Source: Prochlorococcus sp. AG-363-P15 (lineage in GTDB: Bacteria; Cyanobacteriota; Cyanobacteriia; PCC-6307; Cyanobiaceae). From it: a stretch of 37,803 bases of DNA. Location of the stretch: the NCBI GenBank assembly GCA_003278175.1, contig QCGF01000009.1, forward strand, positions 1 to 37,803, written 5' to 3'. Positions within the stretch are counted from its first letter, which is position 1. The number at the start of each line of letters is the position of its first letter. Positions 30,148-37,803 of this stretch are shown piece by piece. Below the pieces are notes generated by a model that did no database searches, was not told the origin of the DNA, and saw only the letters and a list, made by a program, of their open reading frames with translations. A program made the translations under genes and the position numbers.

Positions 30148-30634
30148 CAGCGTTACATCGATTGAAATTTCAAAAAGAGATGCAGCAAATCACAAGGGAA
30201 ACAAAAGTCTTTTGCCTTTGTTAAAGACTTCAAGTTTATTCAGAGTTTTGAAGCAAAGCATAAACAAAAGTCAAAAGTGATTAATGGCAGTCGCTTTACA
30301 GAAAAATTTTCTCTAGCTCAATAATTCCAAAACCACCCATCGAGATGAGTTTAACGACGAATTGCTCTGCCAAAAACCCTGGTGAAAATAACCAGGGGTA
30401 GAACATTTGTTACGTGCCTAGGTAGTAACCGGCTCGCGGTTCTAAGCTTTCAGGATGCGGACCCCAATTAGGGAACCCTTTAAAGCGTGATAGCAAGGCT
30501 AAACCCTTGCCATCACTGAATCCATAAGTGAAATCTACTCATTTCAGTAGTTATTTACTTCTGGAAAAAACAAGCCTTTTGCTTGTTTCTGCGGTGGAAA
30601 TCCACCTGGACCCCATACCTCGAGGAACCTCTCG
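30148..30634 (+). promoter_or_regulatory. Hairpin-rich psaA upstream region and leader
   Basis: The 487 bases before psaA contain no gene on either strand. From about 30370 they are dense in inverted repeats. These are CCCTGGT/ACCAGGG (30377-30397), a GTTAC...GTAAC dyad centred on CCTAGG (30409-30429), and a 30-base hairpin at 30487-30516. Next come alternative stems among ACTGAA, TGAAAT/ATTTCA and CTACT/AGTAG/TTCAGT (30515-30550), then AAACAAGC/GCTTGTTT (30568-30588) and GGTGG/CCACC (30593-30606). The psaA ATG follows a GAGGAAC context. Light-regulated psaAB promoters are known in cyanobacteria; which of these elements act is inference. No exact HLR1 (RpaB) direct repeat was seen. Confidence 0.6.
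30487..30516 (+). promoter_or_regulatory. Strong hairpin in psaA leader
   Basis: GTGAT-A-GCAAGG, loop CTAAAC, CCTTGC-C-ATCAC: eleven base pairs with a single A-C mismatch after the fifth. No T-tract follows, so it is not a terminator. It ends 118 bases before the psaA start. Confidence 0.7.
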
Positions 30635-32914
30635 ATGACCATTAGCCCACCAGAAAGTGGGGAGAAAGCGAACGCTTCAGGAGTTCCGACTCCATATAAC
30701 CAGCCTGTCGACAGGGATCATGTCCCTGCTGATCTTGAAAAAACCGGCAACCCCGGTTTCTGGTCAAGAAGCCTCGCCAAAGGACCCAAAACCACAACCT
30801 GGATTTGGAATCTCCACGCTGACGCTCACGACTTTGACACCCATATAGGTGATCTTGAAGAAACAAGTCGAAAGATCTTTTCGGCCCACTTCGGTCATCT
30901 AGCAATCGTCTTCATCTGGATGAGCGGTGCCTTTTTCCATGGCGCTCGCTTCTCTAATTACTCCGGTTGGTTAGCTGACCCAACGCACGTGAAACCAAGT
31001 GCGCAGGTTCTCTGGCCAATTGTCGGGCAAGAAGTGATGAATGGTGATGTGGGGGCCGGTTTCCATGGCCTCCAGATCACCTCAGGTATTTTCCAGATGT
31101 GGAGATCTTGGGGCATCACCAGCGAGACACAGTTAATGGCATTAGCCATTGGTGCTGTTGTGTTTGCGGGTCTAATGCTCCATGGAGGTATTTACCACTA
31201 TCACAAGGCTGCTCCAAAACTGCAGTGGTTCCAAAAAATTGAACCAATGCTTCAGCACCATCAGATTATTCTGTTTGGTTTGGGATCCATTGCTTGGGCA
31301 GGACACCTAATTCATATAGGTGCACCTGTTGCTGCAATGATGGATGCCATTGATGCTGGTTCGCCTCTTGTAGTTGACGGCGTAACCATTGCAAGTGCTG
31401 CAGACATTACGAATCTGTCTACAAGGCTCTGTGATCCACAAGTTGCTAGTCAAATCTTCCCTAGCCTTGGTGGACGCACAGTTGAAAACTTCTTCACCCT
31501 TAACTGGTGGGCCTTCAGCGATATTCTTACCAACAAAGGTGGCTTAAATCCTGTAACAGGAAGCCTCTGGATGACAGACATCTCACACCATCATTTGGCA
31601 TGGGGTGTATTTGCCATCTTTGGCGGCCACATGTGGGGTAATAGCGTTCATGGAATGGGACACAGAATGAAGGAAATTATGGATGCCCATAAAGGCGATC
31701 CAATCCTTTACCCTGCTCCTAAAGGCCACGAAGGCATTTTTGAATTCTTAAGCAATAGCTGGCATGGTCAACTAAGTATCAACCTTGCCATGATTGGTTC
31801 AGGAAGCATTGTTGTTGCACATCATCAATATGCTTTACCTGCATACCCATATCTATCGCTTGATTACCCAACAGTCCTTGGTCTATTTACCCATCACATG
31901 TGGATTGGTGGATTAATGATTTGCGGAGCTGCGGCTCATGGTGGTATTGCCATGATTCGCGACTATGACCCTGCACTTCATATAGACAACGTTTTAGATC
32001 GAATACTCAAGGCGCGCGATGCAATCATCAGTCAATTGAATTGGGTTTGCATGTTTATTGGCTTCCACAGCTTCGGTCTTTATATCCATAACGATGTAAT
32101 GCGTGCTCTGGGACGTCCTTCAGACATGTTCAGCGACACAGCCATCCAATTACAGCCAGTCCTTGCTCAGTGGGTTCAAAATCTCTGGAAAGGTTCTGTA
32201 GGAACAGGCGATCTTGTTGGAGCTGGACCAATCCCCGGTGCAGTTAGTGATGCTTTCTCAATTCCTTTGGGAACAGCGGACTTAATGATCCACCACGTCC
32301 ATGCATTCACTATCCACGTCACCTTGCTCATCCTTCTCAAGGGTGTTCTCTATGCAAGAAGTTCACGCTTGATACCTGACAAGGCAAAGCTTGGATTCCG
32401 CTTCCCTTGTGATGGACCGGGTCGTGGAGGTACATGTCAGGTTTCATCTTGGGACCATGTCTTCCTAGGTCTCTTCTGGATGTACAACTCCCTCTCTGTA
32501 GTTATCTTCTATTTCTCATGGAAGATGCAAAGTGATGTGTGGGGACTCACTGGTGGAAACTTTGCTCAAAGCTCCATCACAATTAATGGTTGGCTACGTG
32601 ACTTCCTCTGGGCACAATCCTCACAGGTTCTCACTGGTTATGGCCAAGCAACAGCTGGCTACAGCCTTTTATTCCTAGGAGCTCACTTCATTTGGGCTTT
32701 CAGCCTGATGTTCCTATTTACAGGCCGCGGTTATTGGCAAGAATTGTTTGAGTCCATCATCTGGGCCCATAGCAAGCTCAAGTTGGCTCCAACAATCCAA
32801 CCTCGCGCACTTTCCATTACTCAAGGCCGTGCTGTGGGTGTTACCCACTTCCTCCTCGGTGGAATAGTTACCACCTGGGCCTTCTTCCATGCCCGCCTTA
32901 TCGGGCTCGGCTGA
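30635..32914 (+). CDS. psaA: Photosystem I P700 apoprotein A1
   Basis: PsaA forms the photosystem I reaction-centre heterodimer with PsaB and binds P700, A0, A1 and the FX cluster. The 759-residue protein matches the family over its length with eleven expected membrane helices and many conserved histidines ([23 protein letters not shown]). The FX ligands are Cys592 and Cys601 in [12 protein letters not shown]. Compared with what I recall of other PsaA sequences, the loop before [12 protein letters not shown] is short ([20 protein letters not shown]). The N-terminus [11 protein letters not shown] is typical of Prochlorococcus and Synechococcus. psaB follows after 22 bases, so the two are co-transcribed. 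Confidence 0.99.
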   Translation: MTISPPESGEKANASGVPTPYNQPVDRDHVPADLEKTGNPGFWSRSLAKGPKTTTWIWNLHADAHDFDTHIGDLEETSRKIFSAHFGHLAIVFIWMSGAFFHGARFSNYSGWLADPTHVKPSAQVLWPIVGQEVMNGDVGAGFHGLQITSGIFQMWRSWGITSETQLMALAIGAVVFAGLMLHGGIYHYHKAAPKLQWFQKIEPMLQHHQIILFGLGSIAWAGHLIHIGAPVAAMMDAIDAGSPLVVDGVTIASAADITNLSTRLCDPQVASQIFPSLGGRTVENFFTLNWWAFSDILTNKGGLNPVTGSLWMTDISHHHLAWGVFAIFGGHMWGNSVHGMGHRMKEIMDAHKGDPILYPAPKGHEGIFEFLSNSWHGQLSINLAMIGSGSIVVAHHQYALPAYPYLSLDYPTVLGLFTHHMWIGGLMICGAAAHGGIAMIRDYDPALHIDNVLDRILKARDAIISQLNWVCMFIGFHSFGLYIHNDVMRALGRPSDMFSDTAIQLQPVLAQWVQNLWKGSVGTGDLVGAGPIPGAVSDAFSIPLGTADLMIHHVHAFTIHVTLLILLKGVLYARSSRLIPDKAKLGFRFPCDGPGRGGTCQVSSWDHVFLGLFWMYNSLSVVIFYFSWKMQSDVWGLTGGNFAQSSITINGWLRDFLWAQSSQVLTGYGQATAGYSLLFLGAHFIWAFSLMFLFTGRGYWQELFESIIWAHSKLKLAPTIQPRALSITQGRAVGVTHFLLGGIVTTWAFFHARLIGLG

Positions 32915-32936
32915 CCTCTCCTGACCTTATTCCCAC

Positions 32937-35165
32937 ATGGCAACGAAATTTCCTTCGTTTAGTCAGGGTCTGGCACAGGACCCAACAACCCGTCGTATTT
33001 GGTACGGCATAGCCACGGCTCACGATTTCGAGAGCCACGATGGCATGACCGAGGAGCGTCTTTATCAAAAGATCTTCGCAACACACTTCGGTCATCTTGC
33101 AATCATTGGTCTTTGGGTTGCTGGAAACCTGTTCCATATCGCCTGGCAAGGCAACTTTGAACAGTGGGTTACTGACCCACTGCATGTTCGCCCGATTGCT
33201 CACGCAATCTGGGACCCACATTTTGGTCAAGGCATTACTGATGCCATGACCCAAGCTGGTGCAAGTGGACCAGTAAACATTGCTTATTCAGGTCTTTACC
33301 ATTGGTGGTACACCATAGGTATGCGCACTAATGAGCAGCTATTTCAAGGTGCGATTTTTATCAACATCTTGGTTTGCTGGCTCTTATTTGCAGGTTGGTT
33401 GCATCTTCAGCCAAAGTTCCGTCCTTCTTTGGCTTGGTTCAAAAATGCTGAAGCACAACTAAACCACCACATTGCTGTCCTATTCGGTTTCAGCAATATC
33501 GCCTGGAATGCTCACTTAGTTCATGTAGCAATCCCTGAATCTCGTGGACAACACGTTGGATGGGATAACTGGCTAACAGTTCTTCCTCATCCAGCTGGAC
33601 TAGCCCCATTCTTTACAGGTAATTGGGGAGCATATGCTGGAAATCCTGATTCACTTGAACATGTTTTTGGCACCTCTCAAGGAGCAGGTACTGCCATTTA
33701 CACTTTCATGGGTGGATTGCATCCAGGAACTCAATCTCTTTGGTTAACAGACATTGCACATCACCATCTTGCTCTTGGTGTAGTGATGATTGTTGGTGGC
33801 CATATGTATCGAAATACATTCGGTATTGGCCATACCCTTAAAGAGATCACTGAAGGGCACAATACTGATCATCCAAATGACCCTCATAAAGGCCATTTTG
33901 GAATCAATCACAATGGAATCTATGAGACAGTAAATAACTCTCTGCACTTCCAGCTCGGTCTTGCTCTTGCTTCTCTAGGAACTGTTTGCAGCTTAGTTGC
34001 TCACCATATGGGTGCCTTGCCCTCATATGCATATATAGCGAGCGATTACACAACTCAAGCAGCCCTATACACGCACCATCAATACATCGCAATTTTGTTG
34101 ATGTGTGGTGCTTTCTCTCACGGTGCAATTTTCTTTGTACGTGACTATGACCCAGAACTCAACAAAGACAACGTTCTAGCCAGAGTTCTAGGTACTAAAG
34201 AAGCACTAATTAGCCACTTGAGCTGGGTTTGCATGCTTCTTGGTTTCCATACCTTAGGCCTATACGTTCATAACGATGTATGTGTGGCATTTGGTACACC
34301 AGAGAAACAAATTCTGATAGAGCCTGTGTTTGCTCAAGCTCTACAGGCATTTAGTGGGAAAACGATGTATGGAATAGATGCACTACTCGCCAATGCAAAT
34401 AGTGCCGCCACCATCGCTTCTCAACAAATTCCTGGGAATCACTATTGGATGGATATGATCAACGCGTCCGACGCGACAAGTAATTTCCTTCCCATAGGTC
34501 CTGCTGATTTCTTGGTTCATCACGGCATTGCTTTAGGTGTGCATACAACAGCTTTGATCCTTATCAAAGGCGCTCTAGATGCAAGAGGTTCGAAACTAAT
34601 TCCTGACAAAAAGGACTTTGGTTACGCCTACCCATGCGATGGTCCAGGAAGAGGTGGTACATGTGACTCCTCAGCTTGGGACGCAACCTATATGGCTCTC
34701 TTCTGGGCAGTAAATACAATTGCTTGGGTTCAGTTCTACTGGCACTGGAAACACTTAGCCATATGGCAAGGAAACGTTGCTCAGTTCAATGAATCTGGGA
34801 CATATCTAATGGGTTGGTTTAGAGATTACTTGTGGCTTAATAGCTCTCAATTAATCAATGGCTATAACCCATTTGGTGTGAATGAACTTTCTGTCTGGGC
34901 TTGGATCTTCTTGTTTGGCCACTTAATTTGGGCAACTGGATTTATGTTCCTAATTTCCTGGCGTGGTTATTGGCAAGAACTAATTGAAACACTAGTTTGG
35001 GCTCATCAGCGTACTCCAATTGCAAACCTTGTTGGTTGGAGAGATAAGCCAGTAGCACTATCAATTGTTCAGGCTCGACTTACGGGTGTTACCCATTTCG
35101 TAGTGGGAACTGCCATAACATACGCAGCCTTCGTGATTGGCTCAACTGCCGGTAAATTCGGATAA
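32937..35165 (+). CDS. psaB: Photosystem I P700 apoprotein A2
   Basis: PsaB is the second core subunit of photosystem I and also helps dock plastocyanin. The 742-residue protein begins [20 protein letters not shown] and has [19 protein letters not shown]. The FX cysteines are Cys567 and Cys576 in [12 protein letters not shown], and the conserved end [20 protein letters not shown] closes it. The length is normal. It lies 22 bases after psaA and is followed 35 bases later by a strong terminator. Confidence 0.99.
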   Translation: MATKFPSFSQGLAQDPTTRRIWYGIATAHDFESHDGMTEERLYQKIFATHFGHLAIIGLWVAGNLFHIAWQGNFEQWVTDPLHVRPIAHAIWDPHFGQGITDAMTQAGASGPVNIAYSGLYHWWYTIGMRTNEQLFQGAIFINILVCWLLFAGWLHLQPKFRPSLAWFKNAEAQLNHHIAVLFGFSNIAWNAHLVHVAIPESRGQHVGWDNWLTVLPHPAGLAPFFTGNWGAYAGNPDSLEHVFGTSQGAGTAIYTFMGGLHPGTQSLWLTDIAHHHLALGVVMIVGGHMYRNTFGIGHTLKEITEGHNTDHPNDPHKGHFGINHNGIYETVNNSLHFQLGLALASLGTVCSLVAHHMGALPSYAYIASDYTTQAALYTHHQYIAILLMCGAFSHGAIFFVRDYDPELNKDNVLARVLGTKEALISHLSWVCMLLGFHTLGLYVHNDVCVAFGTPEKQILIEPVFAQALQAFSGKTMYGIDALLANANSAATIASQQIPGNHYWMDMINASDATSNFLPIGPADFLVHHGIALGVHTTALILIKGALDARGSKLIPDKKDFGYAYPCDGPGRGGTCDSSAWDATYMALFWAVNTIAWVQFYWHWKHLAIWQGNVAQFNESGTYLMGWFRDYLWLNSSQLINGYNPFGVNELSVWAWIFLFGHLIWATGFMFLISWRGYWQELIETLVWAHQRTPIANLVGWRDKPVALSIVQARLTGVTHFVVGTAITYAAFVIGSTAGKFG

Positions 35166-35200
35166 AAGCTAGTTACGAAAAGGTCAACATCACGAGAGGT

Positions 35201-35233
35201 AAAAACCCCGTCAGTAAAACTGACGGGGTTTTT
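35201..35233 (+). terminator. Rho-independent terminator of psaAB
   Basis: AAAAACCCCGTCAG (35201-35214) pairs perfectly with CTGACGGGGTTTTT (35220-35233) around TAAAA, followed by CTTTTT. It stands 35 bases past the psaB stop. The A-run on the other side means it could also stop minus-strand transcripts. Confidence 0.95.
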
Positions 35234-35474
35234 CTTTTTGAATGGTTTTCACTTGGAAAACTAATTAACATTTTCAGCTTAGAATCATAGATCTATTTAT
35301 AAGCTATAAGCATATATGAAATCGAATTCAGCACATAGTCGAATAAAGATCAGCAGACTAAGTATAAAGCCTATCCCAATAAATCAGTTTTCCTGGCTAA
35401 CCAATTTTCTTATTCAAATAAGTGCTGTGTGACGCAAACAAAAAGCTCAAAAAGAAGACATTTTGATTGCACTA
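35234..35474. other. Intergenic region between psaAB terminator and 77-residue ORF
   Basis: This A/T-rich stretch of 241 bases has no gene I can support. A loose inverted repeat AGCTTA...TAAGCT lies near 35278-35306. I see no terminator for the minus-strand ORF that ends at 35475 other than the psaAB hairpin itself, which could act in both directions. Confidence 0.4.
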
Positions 35475-35708
35475 TTATTTGCTATCATCAACCTTAAAGG
35501 CAGGAATTTTAGATTCATTGATGTCATTTTCATTAGCATTATTAGCCTCATTAGCTGATATTTTTTTCAAAAATTTATTCCAGATATTTGGCCATCTCCA
35601 ACGAAAAATGACAGCCAATAAGAATAAATAGAATGTACCTTCTAAAGGATGACTTATATCTGAAAGCGCCAAGAACAAAAGATTAGTGTGGATTGTTGTG
35701 CTACCCAT
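35475..35708 (-). CDS. Small hypothetical membrane protein
   Basis: This is a 77-residue open frame with two hydrophobic stretches (about 9-16 and 24-36, the second ending in FRWRWP) and a hydrophilic, Asn/Glu-rich tail (DINESKIPAFKVDD). I recognise no family. It lies downstream of psaL on the same strand, but the psaL terminator stands between them, so it would need its own promoter. No Shine-Dalgarno sequence is seen before the ATG at 35708. The membrane segment followed by a charged tail favours a real gene, but it could be chance. Confidence 0.5.
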   Translation of the reverse strand: MGSTTIHTNLLFLALSDISHPLEGTFYLFLLAVIFRWRWPNIWNKFLKKISANEANNANENDINESKIPAFKVDDSK

Positions 35709-35797
35709 AGCATCTTGGCTTTTTAAAATTAGCTAACTTTGCGTTCTCTAATGAGGTTAACCTACACGAGATTTTGGCAGATTTTCAGTGATAGCCA

Positions 35798-35841
35798 AAA
35801 AAATTGTCCTGATACATGATTAGTGCTCAGGACAATTTTTT
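35798..35841 (-). terminator. Rho-independent terminator of psaI-psaL
   Basis: AAAAAATTGTCCTG (35798-35811) pairs with CAGGACAATTTTTT (35828-35841), a 14-base perfect stem with a 16-base loop. On the minus strand the stem ends in a T-run. It begins 46 bases after the psaL stop. Confidence 0.9.
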
Positions 35842-35887
35842 ATTTGTATTTAGATGTTGAATTGATAGGCATAGGCAACTAAAGCAT

Positions 35888-36487
35888 TCAGCCGACCCAG
35901 GGGAAAAATGCTCCCTGCTTCATCAATGTATCGACATGAAGGGTACCGCAAAGCAACCAAGCAAATACAACACCTCCACATCCACCAAGCCAGAATCCAC
36001 TTGTAAAGTCAGCCCAACCTGTACGGGTAAACAAATCAGCTGGTGGATTGTCAATGGTGATATCAGCAGGCTGAACGTTTGGCGCTTTACCTGGAGCGTT
36101 GTACAAAACCAGAAGGGCAGTAAGAATATGCATTGCGCCTATAGCGCTTAACAACCCAGCAGTTAGAGCGAAATCGGAATTACGAAATGGACCAGTAATT
36201 GTAAAAGGTCCATACAAAAAATATCCAAAAATTGCACCTACTTCTAGGCCGCGAAAATTCGGGGAAAGACCAGCACGATAAAAAGGCAAATTGTTGATCC
36301 AAGCCTTAGTGAAATAACCGCTATTGACAGGGGTTACCAAATCACCGACGCAAGGGTCAGCAGCTGGCTTAACAGCCCACTGATCAGCGATCCCAATATC
36401 ATCAGGCCTTACGTTGTTGTCAACGTATTTAGGGTTGAATTTGATGGGATCTCCCGACTTTAAAAATGGGTCTTGGAATTCAGTCAT
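35888..36487 (-). CDS. psaL: Photosystem I subunit XI (PsaL)
   Basis: PsaL is the membrane subunit that holds photosystem I trimers together. The 199-residue protein has the conserved segment [20 protein letters not shown] and [17 protein letters not shown], then [19 protein letters not shown] and a C-terminal membrane helix ([19 protein letters not shown]). Three membrane spans are expected. It follows psaI by 41 bases on the same strand and ends in its own terminator. Confidence 0.98.
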   Translation of the reverse strand: MTEFQDPFLKSGDPIKFNPKYVDNNVRPDDIGIADQWAVKPAADPCVGDLVTPVNSGYFTKAWINNLPFYRAGLSPNFRGLEVGAIFGYFLYGPFTITGPFRNSDFALTAGLLSAIGAMHILTALLVLYNAPGKAPNVQPADITIDNPPADLFTRTGWADFTSGFWLGGCGGVVFAWLLCGTLHVDTLMKQGAFFPWVG

Positions 36488-36528
36488 TGGCTAGAAAGGA
36501 CTAGGTGAACTAAGAAGGAAGACTGTTT

Positions 36529-36645
36529 TCAGTCAGTTGCAGTAATGTGGCGACCCACAAGAACAATGAAAACCGCAGGTGTAACAAGCCCAATAAGAGG
36601 GACAAATACACCGGGCAACCAGTTGGCAGCGAACTCGCTAGACAT
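36529..36645 (-). CDS. psaI: Photosystem I subunit VIII (PsaI)
   Basis: A 38-residue single-span protein that begins MSSEFAANWLPGVFVPLIG and ends with a short polar tail (GRHITATD). The pattern (A)-WLP-x-(I/V)-F-(I/V)-P-L-(V/I)-G before one hydrophobic helix is that of PsaI, which packs against PsaL in the trimer centre. It lies 41 bases upstream of psaL, as expected for an interacting pair, and is easily missed because it is so short. The ATG is at 36645 and the TGA at 36529-36531. Confidence 0.93.
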   Translation of the reverse strand: MSSEFAANWLPGVFVPLIGLVTPAVFIVLVGRHITATD

Positions 36646-36787
36646 GACTTATACCAATAAATCCATAGTTACTGTATAGATTGCTGTAGGAATGGTGTCC
36701 CCTAAAGCACATTGGTGACATAAAAGTTCAATCCAAGAAACTTTTACGCAGGAACCATTTTCACTTAGGCAACAAAAAATCCAAGCC

Positions 36788-37276
36788 ATGAACCAAGTTT
36801 TCGCAGGAGTTGCTGCACTAATCATTGCTCTAACCCTTTGGGGCTTAGGGAAAAAGCCACGTAGTCTTTTGATTACCAAATCCACTCAAAACCAATGGAA
36901 TGGTCCTGGCCAAGAGCAACTGTCTTTGGTTACCAATGCTATTTCTGCAAAAAGAAACCAAGATGAGAACAAATATTTCCATAAAAGCAAGTGGCACCCT
37001 CCACAAACAATGCAAGAGCGAATAAGCCTTCAAAAACAACTGAAGAAATTGATATCAGGCAATCCAGAGGAGCGACTTGAAGCTATAACACTTTCGAAGG
37101 CTTGGGGACATACAACTATTTTGCCAATTCTCAGAAAAGGTCTGAAAGATTCAGATGGGCGAGTTGTTGCGATGGCAGCCTCAGCGATAGAAAAATTCCG
37201 CAAAGTCCCTAATTTGCAAAATGATCAAAAATCAACAGTCCGCCTTCCACCACGCAATGTGGCCCGAATGCGATAG
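36788..37276 (+). CDS. HEAT-repeat-like membrane-anchored protein
   Basis: The 162-residue protein has an N-terminal membrane anchor (about 5-20, FAGVAALIIALTLWGLG). A polar linker follows, then a C-terminal helical region (about 82-140) with two HEAT-like units (NPEERLEAITLSKAWGH and DSDGRVVAMAASAIEKFRK). HEAT repeats usually bind proteins; in cyanobacteria related repeats include phycobilin lyases, but this is too short and I do not suggest that role. It is divergent from psaI (142 bases) and overlaps the glycosyltransferase gene by 52 bases at the 3' end. Confidence 0.8.
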   Translation: MNQVFAGVAALIIALTLWGLGKKPRSLLITKSTQNQWNGPGQEQLSLVTNAISAKRNQDENKYFHKSKWHPPQTMQERISLQKQLKKLISGNPEERLEAITLSKAWGHTTILPILRKGLKDSDGRVVAMAASAIEKFRKVPNLQNDQKSTVRLPPRNVARMR

Positions 37277-37803
37277 ATAGGACGCCCCTGACTTTCGTGA
37301 TATGTCCGAATCTGTAATTCACCTAAAAGACCAAAGCAAAAAAGCTGTATCCCAGCAATGCCAAGAACTAATGCAAATGTCAGTAATGGGCGTGTTCCAA
37401 TATCCTCTCCCAATAGCTTAAGCATCAACAAGTAAGCACTAACAAATATGCTTCCAAGGATTGAAAGAATCCCCCCAAAGCCAAAAACATACATAGGTCG
37501 AGTTAAAAATCGATTCATAAACCAAACTGTTAGTAAATCCATCAATACCCGAAATGTTCTATCTATTCCGTATTTGCTATTCCCATATTGACGAGCCCTA
37601 TGGTTTACCTTTACTTCTGTAATTCTAGCCCCCTCAATATTTGCTAAAACTGGCAAAAAGCGATGTAGCTCGCCATAAAGCCTCATATCGGCAAGGATCT
37701 CTCTTCTATAAGCCTTCAAAGAACATCCATAATCATGCAATCGGACACCAGTCACTTGACCAATCAATCGATTTGCAATTCGAGAAGGCAACTTACGCTG
37801 TAA
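37225..37803 (-). CDS. Family 2 glycosyltransferase, C-terminal part (5' end outside window)
   Basis: The frame is open to the window edge, so the N-terminal catalytic half is missing. The visible part has PSRIANRLIGQVTGVRLHDY then GCSLKAYRREIL and NHRARQYGNSKYGI, as in DPM synthase-like (ArnC/GtrB-type) glycosyltransferases. Two membrane helices follow (about 102-124 and 137-157 counted from the TTG at 37791). Such enzymes transfer sugars to polyprenyl phosphate for cell-envelope glycans. The actual start lies beyond 37803. The gene end overlaps the HEAT-like gene. Confidence 0.92.
   Translation of the reverse strand, partial: LQRKLPSRIANRLIGQVTGVRLHDYGCSLKAYRREILADMRLYGELHRFLPVLANIEGARITEVKVNHRARQYGNSKYGIDRTFRVLMDLLTVWFMNRFLTRPMYVFGFGGILSILGSIFVSAYLLMLKLLGEDIGTRPLLTFALVLGIAGIQLFCFGLLGELQIRTYHESQGRPIYRIRATLRGGRRTVDF

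Noticed and set aside
30568-30588. AAACAAGC/GCTTGTTT hairpin as a true terminator before psaA
   Set aside because: Its stem is A/T-rich and only three T follow before C; it lies within the presumed psaA leader, so at most it is an attenuator.
36649-36885. 78-codon open frame on the minus strand upstream of psaI
   Set aside because: It covers the psaI promoter area and the start of the HEAT-like gene and resembles no protein.

Overview
The window looks like a core stretch of chromosome from a marine picocyanobacterium, most likely Prochlorococcus of a low-light-type lineage. The reasons are: genes for both photosystems (psbA, psaA, psaB, psaI, psaL), a ferredoxin-type glutamate synthase, the LL-diaminopimelate aminotransferase route to lysine, a fused CbiG/CobJ cobalamin enzyme, a single-domain MPBQ methyltransferase, low-to-moderate G+C, short spacers and overlapping convergent genes. 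I see no rRNA, insertion sequence, integrase, prophage or CRISPR array. The genus is inferred from protein resemblance recalled from memory, not from a search.

Layout. 1-1.7 kb: the 3' part of infB, a small DUF3493 membrane protein and tRNA-Thr(CGT). 1.8-4.9 kb: psbA (minus strand), divergent from a B12-binding-type radical SAM gene. 4.8-7.3 kb (minus): dapL, clpS and a CPBP membrane protease, probably one transcription unit. 7.4-12.9 kb (plus): a radical SAM-DUF2344 fusion, then RNase E behind a structured leader, then rnhB overlapping rne. 12.9-14.3 kb: DUF1997 gene and pheA, divergent. 14.3-20.8 kb (minus): the str operon rpsL-rpsG-fusA-tuf-rpsJ, followed by a Lon-substrate-binding-domain protein and an MPBQ/MSBQ methyltransferase. 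21.2-26.1 kb (plus): gltB/glsF and a YciI-like gene. 26.1-30.1 kb: lipA (minus), tRNA-Pro(CGG) (plus), cobJ (minus) and an exported hypothetical protein (minus). 30.1-35.2 kb: psaA-psaB behind a long hairpin-rich leader and ending in a strong terminator. 35.5-36.6 kb (minus): psaI-psaL, then a 77-residue membrane ORF. 36.8-37.8 kb: a HEAT-repeat protein (plus), convergent with a truncated family 2 glycosyltransferase (minus).

How it fits together. The content is housekeeping: translation (infB, str operon, two tRNAs), photosynthesis (D1, four photosystem I subunits, tocopherol/plastoquinone methylation, pseudocobalamin synthesis), nitrogen and amino-acid metabolism (gltB, dapL, pheA), RNA turnover (RNase E, RNase HII) and proteolysis (ClpS, CPBP). 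No obvious new multi-gene defence or mobile system is present. The items most worth a second look are the psaA leader, a cobJ whose conserved N-terminus has no canonical start codon, a near-perfect palindrome shared by two convergent gene ends, a mismatched T-stem in tRNA-Thr, the psbA-linked radical SAM enzyme, and a small ORF enclosed between two photosystem I terminators.
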